Assembly (NCBI RefSeq): GCF_027580225.2
Contig: NW_027395284.1
Coordinates: 1,383,478-1,447,477, forward strand
Direction: 5' to 3'
Origin: Misgurnus anguillicaudatus
Taxonomy: Eukaryota > Chordata > Actinopteri > Cypriniformes > Cobitidae
Length of the DNA: 64,000 nt
In this document: one piece after another, positions 1 through 32,839 of the stretch
Position numbering within the stretch: the stretch's first letter is position 1
How the letters are laid out: every line of letters starts with the position of its first letter
Program-made: the position numbers and the translations under genes
The notes under the pieces: model-generated
The model's database searches: none
The model's input: only the letters and a program-made list of their open reading frames with translations
Told to the model about the DNA's origin: nothing

Positions 1-111
1 ATTCCTACATGAAATGAAACTTTGGAGTCTTGGCTTTAAATGTGTATACTTTTTACTTTTAGAATGTATTGTAACAGGAAGTAATTAACCATCAAAGACA
101 CTCTGACACAA

Positions 112-1076
112 TGTGACAACCAATCCCATCACGGGGTTGGTTGTCCCTATAGTGATTCAATAGGATTTCAGTGATAAATTGGGATCTGAAAAGATAATGT
201 GTAATTTTTTAGTTTTTTTAAGCTAGAAACTGCAAATAAGTTTTAATATGAATACCACCCCTATGATAGTTGTTATTAATGCCCCTTGTGTTTAAACAAT
301 GGGATTAAAGTGGGTGATCAGTTACTTGAATAGGCTTTATGCCCAGCTGCACTATGAACTTCAGCCAGCTCCTTGTTTCCTGTCTGCCATTATTGGACAA
401 ACGGATTAATCCAGGTGTGTCTGATTATTGTTGTTGTGACTATTGAGGTCAGGCACACCTGGATTAATCAGTTTGTCCAATAATGGAAGACAGGAAACAA
501 GAAGCTGGCTGAAGTTCAGGAAGTAGTGCAGCTGGGCATAAAGCCTATTGTCTACTGTGTTGAGAAATAAAATGAAATAATTTTAGTGTTAAAACCTCTT
601 TAATTAATGCTTTATTTTATTTTAACAGCAAACAGACTTAAAAGGTCTACATGTCCAACATTGTTATGTGACAACCAACCCCGCAAGCTATGTGACAACC
701 ATCCCCAACTGACTTCTTGACAAACATGCTAAGCTAGCTGCCACACGGCTTTAACTTGATCGCTAAAAGAAAGATGACTCAAAATAAAGCTACTACTTTT
801 AGCTTTTTAATGAGTGTTTTGTTTTTGAATGACTAATATCCTACAAGATCTCAACACAAAAACAACACCAACATGAACATTTACTCTGACCCATAAAAAT
901 AAAAAATGTCTCCTAACCTCAATGTTTTGTGTCTGCTCAGCAAAATTTCAAGTGCAAATGAGTAAGCTATTAAAGGCTAACAAATTGATATCAAAATTGT
1001 ACAACAGCGCCATGTAGTATGTCTGGAATAAGCAGTGTGACAACCAACCCGTGAGACAACCAGCCCCGGTCTCCCC
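112..1076. repeat. Repeat region with recurrent TGTGACAACCAACCCC motif
   Basis: The motif TGTGACAACCA(A/T)CCC or a close variant occurs at about 112, 667, 691, 1036 and 1052, and an inverted copy (GGGGTTGGTTGTC) lies at about 132-144. The right side ends CCCCGGTCTCCCCTAC. This looks like the body and ends of an interspersed DNA element rather than a gene; the family is not recognised with certainty and no target duplication was seen. Confidence 0.4.
331..547. repeat. Short foldback (hairpin) element
   Basis: The left arm begins TAGGCTTTATGCCCAGCTGC and the right arm ends with its reverse complement, GCAGCTGGGCATAAAGCCTA. The match continues through GCCAGCT, GTTTCCTGTCT and ATTATTGGACAAAC, with about 90-nt arms around a loop near 437. 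A few mismatches show age. This is typical of a non-autonomous hairpin MITE. Confidence 0.7.
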
Positions 1077-1376
1077 TACAAACAGTCAGATTCTTGTTCC
1101 AGATATACAACGCTCAACATACTGAACTATTGACATCTTTCAAAACTTTTCATGAAAAAAATCAAGAGAGGAAAGAAAGATTGAATATATTTTTATTATG
1201 TCTTTGTATGGTTATCTGTTCAAGCTGTCAATCATGTGATTGACATACAACTGCTTTAAATCTTGCATGCCCTCTAGATAAATGGGTACTGAATTTATAT
1301 ATAGAGAAAAGCGTATTGTTTATGTTAAGTGTGCATTTTGTGTGGTCTATATTGCCAGTGTATCTTATGTGGATGT

Positions 1377-1456
1377 TTAAAATATCTTGTGTAGTGACCA
1401 ACACGACAATACAGCGATGCCAGTCGATCCATGAGACGTCTCATCTATCTGAGGAT
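1377..1456 (-). CDS. Candidate terminal exon of the lectin gene
   Basis: An acceptor (TTATTGCAG) is followed by an 80-nt open stretch that accepts the phase-1 join from the 2510-2675 exon (G+AT gives Asp). It reads DPQIDETSHGSTGIAVLSCW then SLHKIF and stops. A TTTATT on the plus strand at 1192-1197 is an AATAAA poly(A) signal about 180 nt downstream. If real, the protein would end without a membrane segment. There is no family match, so it may be chance; CTLD8 and the membrane exons could lie off the left edge. Confidence 0.33.
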
Positions 1457-2047
1457 CTGCAATAACATTAAACACATATTACTGATAACACTGGAGAATA
1501 AAAATTGATTTACACAAGTACTTTGGCTTGTCAGTGTTTGTTGGAATTTTTCTACAGGTGTAGATATAAAGAAAAAAACACTTTTCACAGCTTATATTCA
1601 ACATCATCATACCTGAGACTGATGGCTTCTATGGTGGTGGTCTAACTGTTAAAAAAGACACATGTAGATTTTACATACAGTAGGTGATACGTTTGTTGTT
1701 ACCTCAAAAAAATGATCTTGTGGCTATGGTATATTTTTATGTCCTCATGAGTTAAAATTAAAGGGGACATTTCACTGTATTTTTTTCATGTTTTAGTGCT
1801 ATAATTGGGTCCCCAGTGCTTCTATAAACCTAGAAAATGTGAAAAAGATCAACACAGTAACTTAGTTTTGGTAAATCATTCTCTGCAAGCATGTTCTGAT
1901 TATTTTATTGGTTTATGAAATAAAATATCAAATATTAATAAAATCAAGTCATTTTTCAGTCTTGGTTTTTGGCCAAATGCATCCAGAATTTACGGGTTTG
2001 GCCCAGAAGTTTCATTTCAGGGCATCACTAATAACAAAATATAACAT

Positions 2048-2290
2048 CAGTGGCCACCTGTGACTTCTTTTTCAAGCGAAGCTCTTCAAAACATGTATTT
2101 AGCCCGTTGTGTGTTTGGCACGTCATGTCAAAATATGTGTTTGGTGCATCAATTGAACCATGTGCATCACGCGTCTTGTCAAAATACATGCCAGCTGCAG
2201 ACACTTCGAAGGGGTTTATAATAAAAATACGTTTACGTTTGCCTCGCTTAATCTCATGTGTAATGTCACGTGGTGTATCAACATGGTGGA
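2048..2290 (+). mobile_element. Truncated copy of CAGTGGCGGC-type hAT MITE
   Basis: It begins CAGTGGCCACCTGTGACTTC and matches, over about 230 nt with divergence, the left part of the complete element at 50131-50602 (shared TGACTTCTTTTTC, CATGT..TAGCCCGT and GTCTTGTCAAAATA). The right half is missing. The next 100 nt match pieces seen near 34.5 and 43.2 kb (ATCAACATGG, AGTACCTACTGT). Two overlapping short open frames here are not genes. Confidence 0.6.
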
Positions 2291-2481
2291 TGTAGTAGGT
2301 CCAAATTCTTTCATATTATCCATATTCATACTATATATTACCTACTGTTTAATGGTCGATAAGTAGATAATTAATCTAATTCAGTACCTACTGTCATAGT
2401 GTCCTCTATGCTGCTCTATACTAGCATACAATCCTCAGGAGAGATCCACCAATCAGAGATGTAAATGATCACATAAATAAT

Positions 2482-2502
2482 ATTAATAATAATAATAATA
2501 AT
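2482..2502. repeat. (AAT)n microsatellite in lectin intron
   Basis: About six AAT units just downstream of the CTLD-C donor. On the minus strand they read TTA/ATT and would code Leu/Ile if the intron were retained. Confidence 0.8.
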
Positions 2503-2509
2503 GAAATAC

Positions 2510-24739
<22,230 letters not shown>

Positions 24740-24889
24740 CTATAGTGAGAGGAAAAATGACAAAAACAATTCATTTATGAGATCTATAGCTACAAAACAT
24801 TTCCGAGACATCCTTCGTTCAACATAAAGTATCTTATTCAGTTATAAGACATTATAGGGTACAGTAATCAACTGTATGATTCATGAATA

Positions 24890-25945
24890 AAAACTTTTAT
24901 ATTTCAGATGTTTTGAGGGAGCGTGCAATTGGCATGCTGACTAAATTGAATGTTCATTTCTCTACCATAAGCCATCTTCAAATGCGTATCAAAGAATTTG
25001 GCAGTACATCACAACCACAGACCACGTATAACCACACCAGCCCAGGAACTCCAAGGTTGTCTTGAGACCAGCCACACGGAAAGCTGCTGCAACAATAGGT
25101 TTACAGAACCAAAGAATCTTTGAAGGAAGCTCATCTGCATGCTAGTCATCCTCGTTGGGGTCTCGACCTGGCTGCAGTTTGTCTTTGTAACCATCTTAAG
25201 GGGGCAATTGGTCAAATTTGATGGCGTCTGGCACATTGGAGAGGTATTCTCTATACGGATGAATTCTGTTTTTTACTGGACAGGGCAGATGGCAGACAGC
25301 CTGTATGGTGTTGTGTGGGTGCGCTGTTTGCTGATGTCAACATTGTGGATCGAGTGGCCCATGGTGGCTGTTGGGTTATGATACGAGCAGGGGTATGTTA
25401 TGGACAACGAAAACAGGTGCATTTTATTGATGCCTTTTTAAATGCACAGAGATACTATGACAAGATCCAGAGACCCATTGTTGTGCCATTCATTTATGTC
25501 CATCACCTCCATGTCCATGTTGCAGCATGATAATGCACGGCCTCGTGTACACAATTCCTTAAAGCTGAAAAATTCAAATTTTTGCATGGCCAATCATCTT
25601 AAGACCAGCTACTGCAATATTCGGTTTGTATAACCAAAGAATTTCTGCAGAAACTGTCAGAAGCTCATCTGCATGCTCATCTTCAGGGTCTCGACATGAC
25701 TTCAGTTCATCATCGTAAACTAATTGAGTGGGCAAATGCTCAGTACTGACTTGAGTGGACATGTCAACCACTGAGCATGTTTTGGATGCTGTGGACCGGT
25801 GTAAACGAGAGCGTGTTTCAGTTCCTGTCAATATCCAGCAGCTTTGCACAGCCATTGAGGAGGAATGGACCAACATTTCACACAATTAGCAACCAGATCA
25901 ACTCTATGTGAAGGAGATGTGTTGCACTGCGTGAGGTCACCTCAT
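24890..25945 (+). pseudogene. Degenerate Tc1/mariner-like transposase, rearranged
   Basis: Frame-shifted pieces match a Tc1-type transposase in order. An HTH part has RIKEFGSTSQPQTTYNHTSP. Central pieces have SVFYWTGQMADSLYGVV, DRVAHGGCWVMIRAGVCYGQ and VHFIDAFLNAQRYYDKIQRP, then MLQHDNARP with the second catalytic Asp. The end has VPVNIQQLCTAIEEEW. Between about 25585 and 25745 an earlier part (AGACCAGCTACT, AAGCTCATCTGCATGC) is repeated, so two partial copies or a duplication are fused. Many stops and shifts make it inactive. It lies upstream of the first visible lectin exon. Overlapping short frames on both strands are fragments or shadows of this copy. Confidence 0.85.
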
Positions 25946-26278
25946 GTGTGGTGTGAGGTGGTCACAACAAATACTGACTGGTTTTCAGAAGCTGGTTAAT
26001 TACCCGTCTCAACTTCTGTTAAAGTGATGATCACTTATTCCATATGTCGTTCTTAGTGCCCTTTGAACTAAAAATATTCTCTCCCTTTGGATTGGAATCT
26101 TCCAAAGGGTTTATATCTCCCATGGGTTTTTCCCTCCTAGGACTTTTTTTTATTTCCTCGGCTAAAAGCCCCGGTTTTTTTTCTCCTAGGGTTTTTTTTA
26201 ACCCGGGGAGGCAGCCTTCTTCCTCTTCTAGATGTTACGCTCGCTTATAATGTTGAGTCATAGCCGCAGCAAATTTAA

Positions 26279-26687
26279 CAACACATCCTCACCCCATGTC
26301 GTCAATATTTGACGACACTTGACCATTCGTCAATATGTGACGGGGAGGGTATACCTTTCGCGTCATTTTTTGACGAACTGGGGACTTCAATACTATTACG
26401 TCCGTTTAGGGTTAGATTACGCAAAATTAAACAGTGTACGCGAAATTAAACAGTTGTCACCTGGCGTTGGGGTTAGAGTTAGGTTTGGGTAGGGATGTCA
26501 TTATGTAAATCTAACCCTAAACCGACGCGAAAATGGTAAGAAAATAGGAAAGAGAATGCAACGGACGTAATAGTATTGAAGTCCCCAGTTCGTCAAAAAA
26601 TGACACGAAAGGTATACCCTCCCCGTCACATATTGACGAATGGTCAAGTGTCGTCAAATATTGACGACATGGGGTGAGGATGTGTTG
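26279..26687. mobile_element. MITE with 7-bp target duplication AATTTAA (copy 2)
   Basis: The ends are CAACACATCCTCACCCC and its exact complement. The arms share TCAATATTTGACGACACTTG, GGGTATACCTTTCG and GAACTGGGGACTTCAATACT with the copy at 4310. AATTTAA is repeated directly at 26272-26278 and 26688-26694. It is inserted in a LINE-like 3' fragment. Confidence 0.87.
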
Positions 26688-26835
26688 AATTTAACTGCTT
26701 ATGCTATCGTGTATTATGTTGTGCTATCTGTCGCTTTTCTGTGCTTTTCACTGTTTCTATTAATGTACAGCTGCTTTGAAACAATTAACTATTGTGAAAA
26801 GTGCTATATAAATAAAATTGAATTGAATTGAATCT
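26688..26835 (+). mobile_element. LINE/SINE 3' end fragment with TTGAA tail
   Basis: GTACAGCTGCTTTGAAACAA is followed by GTGCTATATAAATAAAATTG and tandem AATTG/TTGAA units, the typical 3' end of teleost LINE or LINE-derived SINE copies. The 63-codon frame at 26640-26831 is chance. Confidence 0.65.
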
Positions 26836-27109
26836 TACTTAAAATTGTTGTGTGGACTGCAGCTACTGTTTGTCAGTATTTTCCTTTTAACATGTTTGAT
26901 CATGGAAATGTACGCTTATATGAACTGCATACATTTTTTTAGTGGTGCTTGCATTTATGCAAAGCGTCATTATTGTTATTCCCCAGCCATAATTTCTTTT
27001 TCTTCTTTAAATGTCTGAACAATTTTGTCGTGTAACCCATCCCATATAGTTTGTCGTAGACCCATGAATGAGGGCTCAAATCGACCAGCTTATTGGGGAA
27101 TGGCTACCC

Positions 27110-27360
27110 AGTCTCACAAAATTACGTACCTATAGTCACATAATTTTTTGATTCTTTTTCGTGATACTGTCACAAATTTCCACGTTTTTTCGTGATCGTA
27201 TCACAAATTTCTGTTTATGTGTCATTGTCACGTATTGGTTACTCAACTGTTTTGTCCTAATTTCTTAGCATTTTCGCTTTGGTTTAGGGTTAGATTTGGT
27301 GTTTGCAATACACTGTAAAAAATTACCCTGGAGGGTGTTAAATTTAACCCATGAAAATTA
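27110..27360. repeat. Fragments of short DNA repeats
   Basis: ACCCAGTCTCACAAAATTACG begins a fragment with repeated CGTGATACTGTCACAAATTT/CGTGATCGTATCACAAATTT. A partial MITE end (ACACTGTAAAAAATTACCCT) follows. The boundaries are not clear. Confidence 0.4.
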
Positions 27361-27813
27361 GTTATAATTTAATTAAGTATATAAGCTACCAAGTAAAATA
27401 AAAAATAATGGGTATATTCTACCTTCACTATCCAATTTTTAACAGTAATAACTGCAATACTAAAAAAATAAGTAACATATACCCCAAAATATTGGCCTTA
27501 GCACCGCAAAGTGCGCATGAATCAACATCCAGGCGGGACTCGAGTCACCATTTTTCATATCATTTCGGCGGGAGTGTGGTGGGTTAAAAAAATAAATAAA
27601 AAAAATAAATAAAATATGCAAAGGAAAACTGACAATAAAACTAATAATAATTAGTGTCATCAGAATATGTTGTTATCATTGGAAAATTAATTGAATGTCC
27701 TTAATGCATACTGTTTGTGATGTTGGCGATTGGTATCCCTAGCCTATTGATGATCGATCATTTGATTATTTTTGCCTGGGGACTTTCACCTGTAGGGGGA
27801 GGGGGCGCGCTGC

Positions 27814-27896
27814 TCAGACAATACAGAGACTCAGATGATGTTGCAGCAGCTCCGTGTCCTGTGTCTTTTATTGACTCTTTATCTCCCCTAACCAGG
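27814..27896 (+). repeat. 83-bp direct repeat, copy 1, with splice-donor-like end
   Basis: TCAGACAATACAGAGACTCA through CTCCCCTAACCAGG is repeated without a mismatch at 28555-28637. This copy ends CCAG|GTATGAG, a good splice donor sequence. It is probably part of the LTR or leader of the retroelement downstream. Confidence 0.85.
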
Positions 27897-28554
27897 TATG
27901 AGATGAGTAATTGTAATTAAATACACTTTATATACGTAAAAGCTGTGGTAAATGGCAAGTGTCATTGTGTAAAGTGTATTAATTGTTTAAATATACGTGT
28001 CTAAAAGTTCGTTTAAGTTAACCGCGTGTGTGTCACGTGTATCACTGATGAAAGTTAAACTGATTTCAGAGACCATATGGTAATATAAATGTGAAAAACG
28101 GAATATATAAATGTGAAACTCAATGTAAACTAATATCATATTGGTGTTTGAGAACTAATTTAACAGTTAGGTTACAGATGACAGTGCTTTAAGAAAAGTA
28201 ATCTGTTGGTTCATAGGAGAAAGTGTAATATGTGATTGTGTGTGTAATATGTGTGTTTGGCTTACATGTTATAATTCTTGAGCTATGGTAAATGGTACAT
28301 ATGTTTAAAATGTTGAGACAAAGTACTATATGTGAATATTATATGCCATATACAGCACATAGCATTATTAATGTTTGTTGTAATTCAAGTTTCTATTGAA
28401 ATTATTTGATTAATTTGTGGAAAGAGTACCTGTTCAGAAGCTGTATGTGAGTAATTCTGTTTTCTTTCTGTATATGGTGTTTTCTCTAAACAGATAATCT
28501 GTTGTTATATATCTTTCATTGATATATGAGAATGCATAAATATTTGCATTAATG

Positions 28555-28637
28555 TCAGACAATACAGAGACTCAGATGATGTTGCAGCAGCTCCGTGTCC
28601 TGTGTCTTTTATTGACTCTTTATCTCCCCTAACCAGG
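28555..28637 (+). repeat. 83-bp direct repeat, copy 2, at LTR/leader border
   Basis: Identical to 27814-27896 and 741 bp downstream of it. It is followed by CGGTCAGGGTGCTACA and then the primer binding site, so this copy lies at the 3' end of the presumed LTR. Confidence 0.85.
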
Positions 28638-28656
28638 CGGTCAGGGTGCTACATTT

Positions 28657-28680
28657 TGGAGGCCCCAGCGAGGATTTGAA
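28657..28680 (+). promoter_or_regulatory. Retroelement primer binding site (tRNA-Thr type)
   Basis: TGGAGGCCCCAGCGAG followed by GATTTGAA is complementary to the 3' end of vertebrate tRNA-Thr (UGU form) as I know it, with one extra base. It starts three bases after the GCTACA presumed to end the LTR, the expected position for minus-strand primer binding in an LTR retroelement. Confidence 0.7.
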
Positions 28681-28899
28681 TGCAGTGCGAGTTGGCTTTC
28701 AGTGACGACAGTCCTTCTCCAGTGCCATTCAGTCTTCTACTCAGCCCAGGTGACCAGTGAAGTGAAGGTGTCCGTGTCGAGCCAGGAAGGAAAGTGCTAG
28801 CAATCTGAGGTTTATTTTCAATACCAGGAGCGCTGCAGGATTCCAGCCTGCTAAAGGCATTTCTTCTTTCACTTTGCACACACCCAGACTGAGTAACTC

Positions 28900-29353
28900 A
28901 TGGATCAAGTAGAGGATCTGAAGCTTGAGGTGATAGGAGCAGTATATGCTCTCTCACGAGAACATTTAATCGGACTGTGTGAATTCCTAGGAATTAAATG
29001 TGAACATGTCAGTAGCAAAAGCCGGTCATTTTTTATTTCTTTAATTGTGAGACACATTGAGAGAGAGGCATTACAGGAGCTTGAAGATGAGGGTATGGCA
29101 GAGCTTTTGTGTATTAAAGATAAAATCTGTGAAGTCCAGAGGGTTAATGAAAGTAGTGATTCAGAAAGACAGACAGCACCAACCACTAAAAGTGTGAATG
29201 TAAATCCAGTAGCAGAAAACACAGAACAGGAAAAACTGCAAAAAGAAATTGACACATTACAATCAGCATTACAAAAGTTAATAATGCAAAAACAGAGAGC
29301 AGCTAATCACACACCACAACACGCAGGTACACAACAGAACATAAGTACTATAC
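28900..29353 (+). CDS. Gag-like N-terminal part of an LTR retroelement (cut by assembly gap)
   Basis: 151 codons are visible from ATG until the run of N. The N-terminal part has LIGLCEFLGIKCEHVSSKSR and SLIVRHIE, a helix-turn pattern like the SAP-like N-terminus of some fish gypsy/ERV Gag proteins. A charged stretch, a Ser/Thr-rich stretch, and a helix likely to coil (EKLQKEIDTLQSALQKLIMQ) follow. It starts about 230 nt after the primer binding site, as expected for gag. Nucleocapsid, protease and pol are not visible. The frame shown after the gap (29854-29901) cannot be linked with confidence. A minus-strand frame here is a shadow. Confidence 0.65.
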
Positions 29354-29853
29354 NNNNNNNNNNNNNNNNNNNNNNNNNNNNNNNNNNNNNNNNNNNNNNN
29401 NNNNNNNNNNNNNNNNNNNNNNNNNNNNNNNNNNNNNNNNNNNNNNNNNNNNNNNNNNNNNNNNNNNNNNNNNNNNNNNNNNNNNNNNNNNNNNNNNNNN
29501 NNNNNNNNNNNNNNNNNNNNNNNNNNNNNNNNNNNNNNNNNNNNNNNNNNNNNNNNNNNNNNNNNNNNNNNNNNNNNNNNNNNNNNNNNNNNNNNNNNNN
29601 NNNNNNNNNNNNNNNNNNNNNNNNNNNNNNNNNNNNNNNNNNNNNNNNNNNNNNNNNNNNNNNNNNNNNNNNNNNNNNNNNNNNNNNNNNNNNNNNNNNN
29701 NNNNNNNNNNNNNNNNNNNNNNNNNNNNNNNNNNNNNNNNNNNNNNNNNNNNNNNNNNNNNNNNNNNNNNNNNNNNNNNNNNNNNNNNNNNNNNNNNNNN
29801 NNNNNNNNNNNNNNNNNNNNNNNNNNNNNNNNNNNNNNNNNNNNNNNNNNNNN
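29354..29853. other. Assembly gap (500 N)
   Basis: Exactly 500 N, a size often used as a placeholder. The true length is unknown. It falls inside the LTR retroelement, so the missing sequence is probably its internal region and perhaps a second LTR. Confidence 0.97.
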
Positions 29854-30063
29854 GTTCTCTGTCAACTCCTGTCATCATATCACTGTGGAACACCATCTTG
29901 AAGCTGACATGCCCCCGGAGAGACCAGGAAAGAGATGCAGATGGTCGATAAGAGAATTGACATGTAGAAAATGGTAGGCAAGGTCCATTAAGGGAAAGTG
30001 CATGAAATATGGAAATGTAGAAAAATATGGAAATGTATGAGACAAAATGGTAAAATGAACACT

Positions 30064-30190
30064 TAAATAGATACTGTACACTCTCAGAAATAAGGGTACA
30101 GAAGTTGTCACTTGGATGGTACCTTTTAAAAAGGTCCTAATATGAGGTACCAATATGCACCTTTTAGGTACAAAAGTGAAAATGTAGCGC
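30064..30190. mobile_element. MITE fragment with GGTACC motifs
   Basis: ACACTCTCAGAAATAAGGGT is followed by GTTGTCACTTGGATGGTACC and paired GGTACC/GGTAC motifs, as in common fish MITEs. The right end is missing or replaced at about 30190. Confidence 0.5.
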
Positions 30191-31440
30191 GCCAGTGACA
30201 ACTTATGTATCTTCTTGTACTTTTTTTCTTGTGTGGGCCTTGCTTATTGCTCAACAAGATTTATGTTTGCACTTTCAGTGTACACCTGCTGCACACTGTT
30301 TAGTTCAGTTTTGCTGGGTATTTAGTCATACTCCCAATTCTCTTTGCTTTCCAAACATCAGAACCAGACTTAAAAGGGTGGTCCAATGGTATTTCATGCA
30401 TTCTGACTTATTAACACTGTTATAGAGTTGTTTCCTCATGCTAAACGTAGGCAAAGTGTCAAAAAAGAAGTTGGGCGTGTTACAGAGTATTTTTTGTGCC
30501 GAATGCACTTTGCCAGGGTTCGTACAAGTTCCGGAAAGTTTTTTTTTTCGATTACGGGTCCAGCTGACATTTCTGGGGTTTCTATACATACCACTTTTTT
30601 ATGGGCACTTCCCCCGGAAAACCCCTCCCACCCGTCAATCAGCGGGAGACGCTAGAACTTACAAAGATCACATAACGCGACACAGCTTTGCTTTATTTCA
30701 AAACTCAACAATGGCATGAATGAAAAAGTGTGTTTCTGGATGTAAGGAGAAGAAAGCCAGCCTTATGGAAACATTGGATATCATCTATTATCCGGGGTAG
30801 CAGCAGAGTTTTGGGTGTGTGTTTGATGCGCTGGATTTCATTGAAAAGTCCCAACCGGTAGTAAGTAAGACTTCTGTGTTATGTTGGAAATATGAGCGTA
30901 CATATTATATAAATGACACGAACATGTAGTGAACCATAAGTTAAACAGTGTTGTATAGTGTTGCATGACTCGTACTCGCTCCTCCCGCAGTAGTAACTCC
31001 TCCTTCTTCATTTTTTCATACGTTATCGGAAAGAATTGGTAAAGATATAAAGGATGTAATACCACTCTATAGGTACTCTTAACATCAGAAATGCAGAAAC
31101 AGCGTGTGTTATGTGAGCTTTAAACCAAGCAGCACATGAAATAAGGACCTGGCCAACAGTACTATCTCTTCTCCACCCCTCTTGAGTTACATATAAAAAA
31201 ATATTCTGATGTGGGAAACGATAAGTGAGCGATAAATGAAAAGCAAGCCATAAACTAAAAGAAAGAGGGGGAGCTAGCATCTCATAGAGGCCAGTCACAG
31301 AATGGGGCTGATAAATCCAAAGGCGCTTGACTCCTGCCAACCGTACACTTTTCAATTACCCAGCATGCCGGACTTTGAGATTATTGAGGACCCTGGGTGA
31401 ATCCCAAATGCAGGGAACATTGGACCATGAGTCTTAGAAA
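30190..31440. other. Repeat-like intergenic DNA, no gene recognised
   Basis: Several overlapping 70-110-codon frames occur on both strands but none has recognisable domains or codon bias that I can support. The stretch GGTGGTCCAATGGTATTTCA to AGAGTTGTTTCCTCATGC resembles an interspersed repeat. No boundaries were found. Confidence 0.4.
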
Positions 31441-31452
31441 TCAGGGAGAAAT

Positions 31453-32231
31453 CTAAGCCCTTTTCACATATAGATTACAGAAAATACATGAAAAATGTGT
31501 CCGGGGATTTTGGTTCATTCACACTAGAAATTATTTTCTGGAATCTATGTGAGCGTTCACACACATCCGGTAAAGATCCAGTAAAGACAAGTAACGTGAG
31601 GTGTTTTGTGTTTGCAATCGTGCACTTCATGGATTTTTTTTCCCTGCAGCGTCTTATGTTTGCTTATTTTCTCTCGAGAAATCACATACGTGCAATTTTG
31701 TTTCTGATTCGATCATAAACAAGCACATGATGTGCTGTTGGCGAATGATATCAGGCCTAGTCCACACAGACACGGGTATTTTTATAACCGTGACTTTTTT
31801 AACACGGTTCGGCCGTTCCTCCACACGAAAACGCAGTATCAGGGCACTAAAACTGAAAATTTTTGAAAAACCCTGCCAGGGTGAGGATTTTAAGAAACCC
31901 CGGTTGCAAGTGTTGTCGTGTAGACAGAAAAAACAGGGTTTTTGCCTTGCGAAGTCACTTATGTTAGGCTTCTAATTGGCCAAGGTGGCTTTACGATTTG
32001 GGTTATATCGCCGCCTGCTGGTGTGGCATGCTCTTGACAGCGCTTTTAATAGCGTGTTTTTGCTTTTTCATGAGGACAGAGATTTATTTTAAACCGAGCA
32101 TGTGTGGATGGGATTTTTTTGGAGGAAAAACTCCGGTTATAAAAAAGATGTGTTTGCGTTCACACAGAAGGCACACTGACAATTTAATGGGACTTTTCTG
32201 GAATCAATGTGCCCTATGAAAGGGGTTTTAG
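31453..32231. mobile_element. Candidate DNA element with CTAA(A/G)..CCTTTTCA ends
   Basis: The left end CTAAGCCCTTTTCACATAT and the right end ATGAAAGGGGTTTTAG are imperfect complements, and internal GGAATC.ATGTG recurs. A further repeat starting GCCTAGTCCACACAGACACG lies inside. Frames at 31488-31975 and 31998-32219 are not recognised as coding. Confidence 0.45.
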
Positions 32232-32348
32232 AGAGTTAAACCAAGGCTAGGTGAGGAAGAGATGACCACACATTAAAAGAAAACAAAAAAATAGTACATT
32301 AGTTCTATAAGGTGACTGTAAAAATAAGAGCGAGAAAAAGAGTGACCA

Positions 32349-32839
32349 CACTGCAAAAAATTATTTTTCAAGAAAAAAATTCTTAGAATTTTTGTCTTGT
32401 TTTCAGGAAAAATATCTAAAAATTCTTAAATTAATTGAGATGCTTGTTCTTGATGAGCAAAACGACCCAAGAATATAAGTCTACTTTTTAGACCAAAATA
32501 TCAAATTTAAATGATTTTGTGTATTGAACAAGCAAAAAAAATCTGCCAATGGGGTAAGCAAATCTTTCTTGAATTTTTCTTGAATTTACTGTTTAAGAAA
32601 AATTTTCAAGATTTTTTTGCTTACCCCATTGGCAGATTTTTTTGCTTGTTCAATGCACAAAATCATTTAAATTTGATATTTTTGGTCTAAAAACTAGACT
32701 TATTTTCTTGGGTCGTTGTGCTCATCAAGAAAAAAAATCTTAATTTAAGAATTTTTAAATATTTCTACTGAAAACAAGACAAAATTACGAATAGAATTAC
32801 GATAAGAATTTTTTTTCTTGAAAATCATTTTTTGCAGTG
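32349..32839. repeat. Foldback element with about 240-bp arms
   Basis: It starts CACTGCAAAAAATTATTTTT and ends with AAAAATCATTTTTTGCAGTG. The arms pair almost throughout (GCTTACCCCATTGGCAGATT, TTGATATTTTTGGTCTAAAA, AAGAATTTTTA and their complements). The centre is near 32590. It is a non-coding MITE of the CACTGCAAAAA type, with no target duplication identified. Confidence 0.9.

Noticed and set aside
1599..1670. Candidate 33-nt lectin exon after TTTTTTAACAG
   Set aside because: It would introduce a TAG stop five codons in, in the required phase, and has no family similarity; 1377-1456 fits better, though also uncertain.
28649..28879. Minus-strand 76-codon frame
   Set aside because: It lies over the retroelement leader and primer binding site, antisense to gag.
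29278..29896. Minus-strand frames across the N run
   Set aside because: They are artefacts of translating unknown bases.
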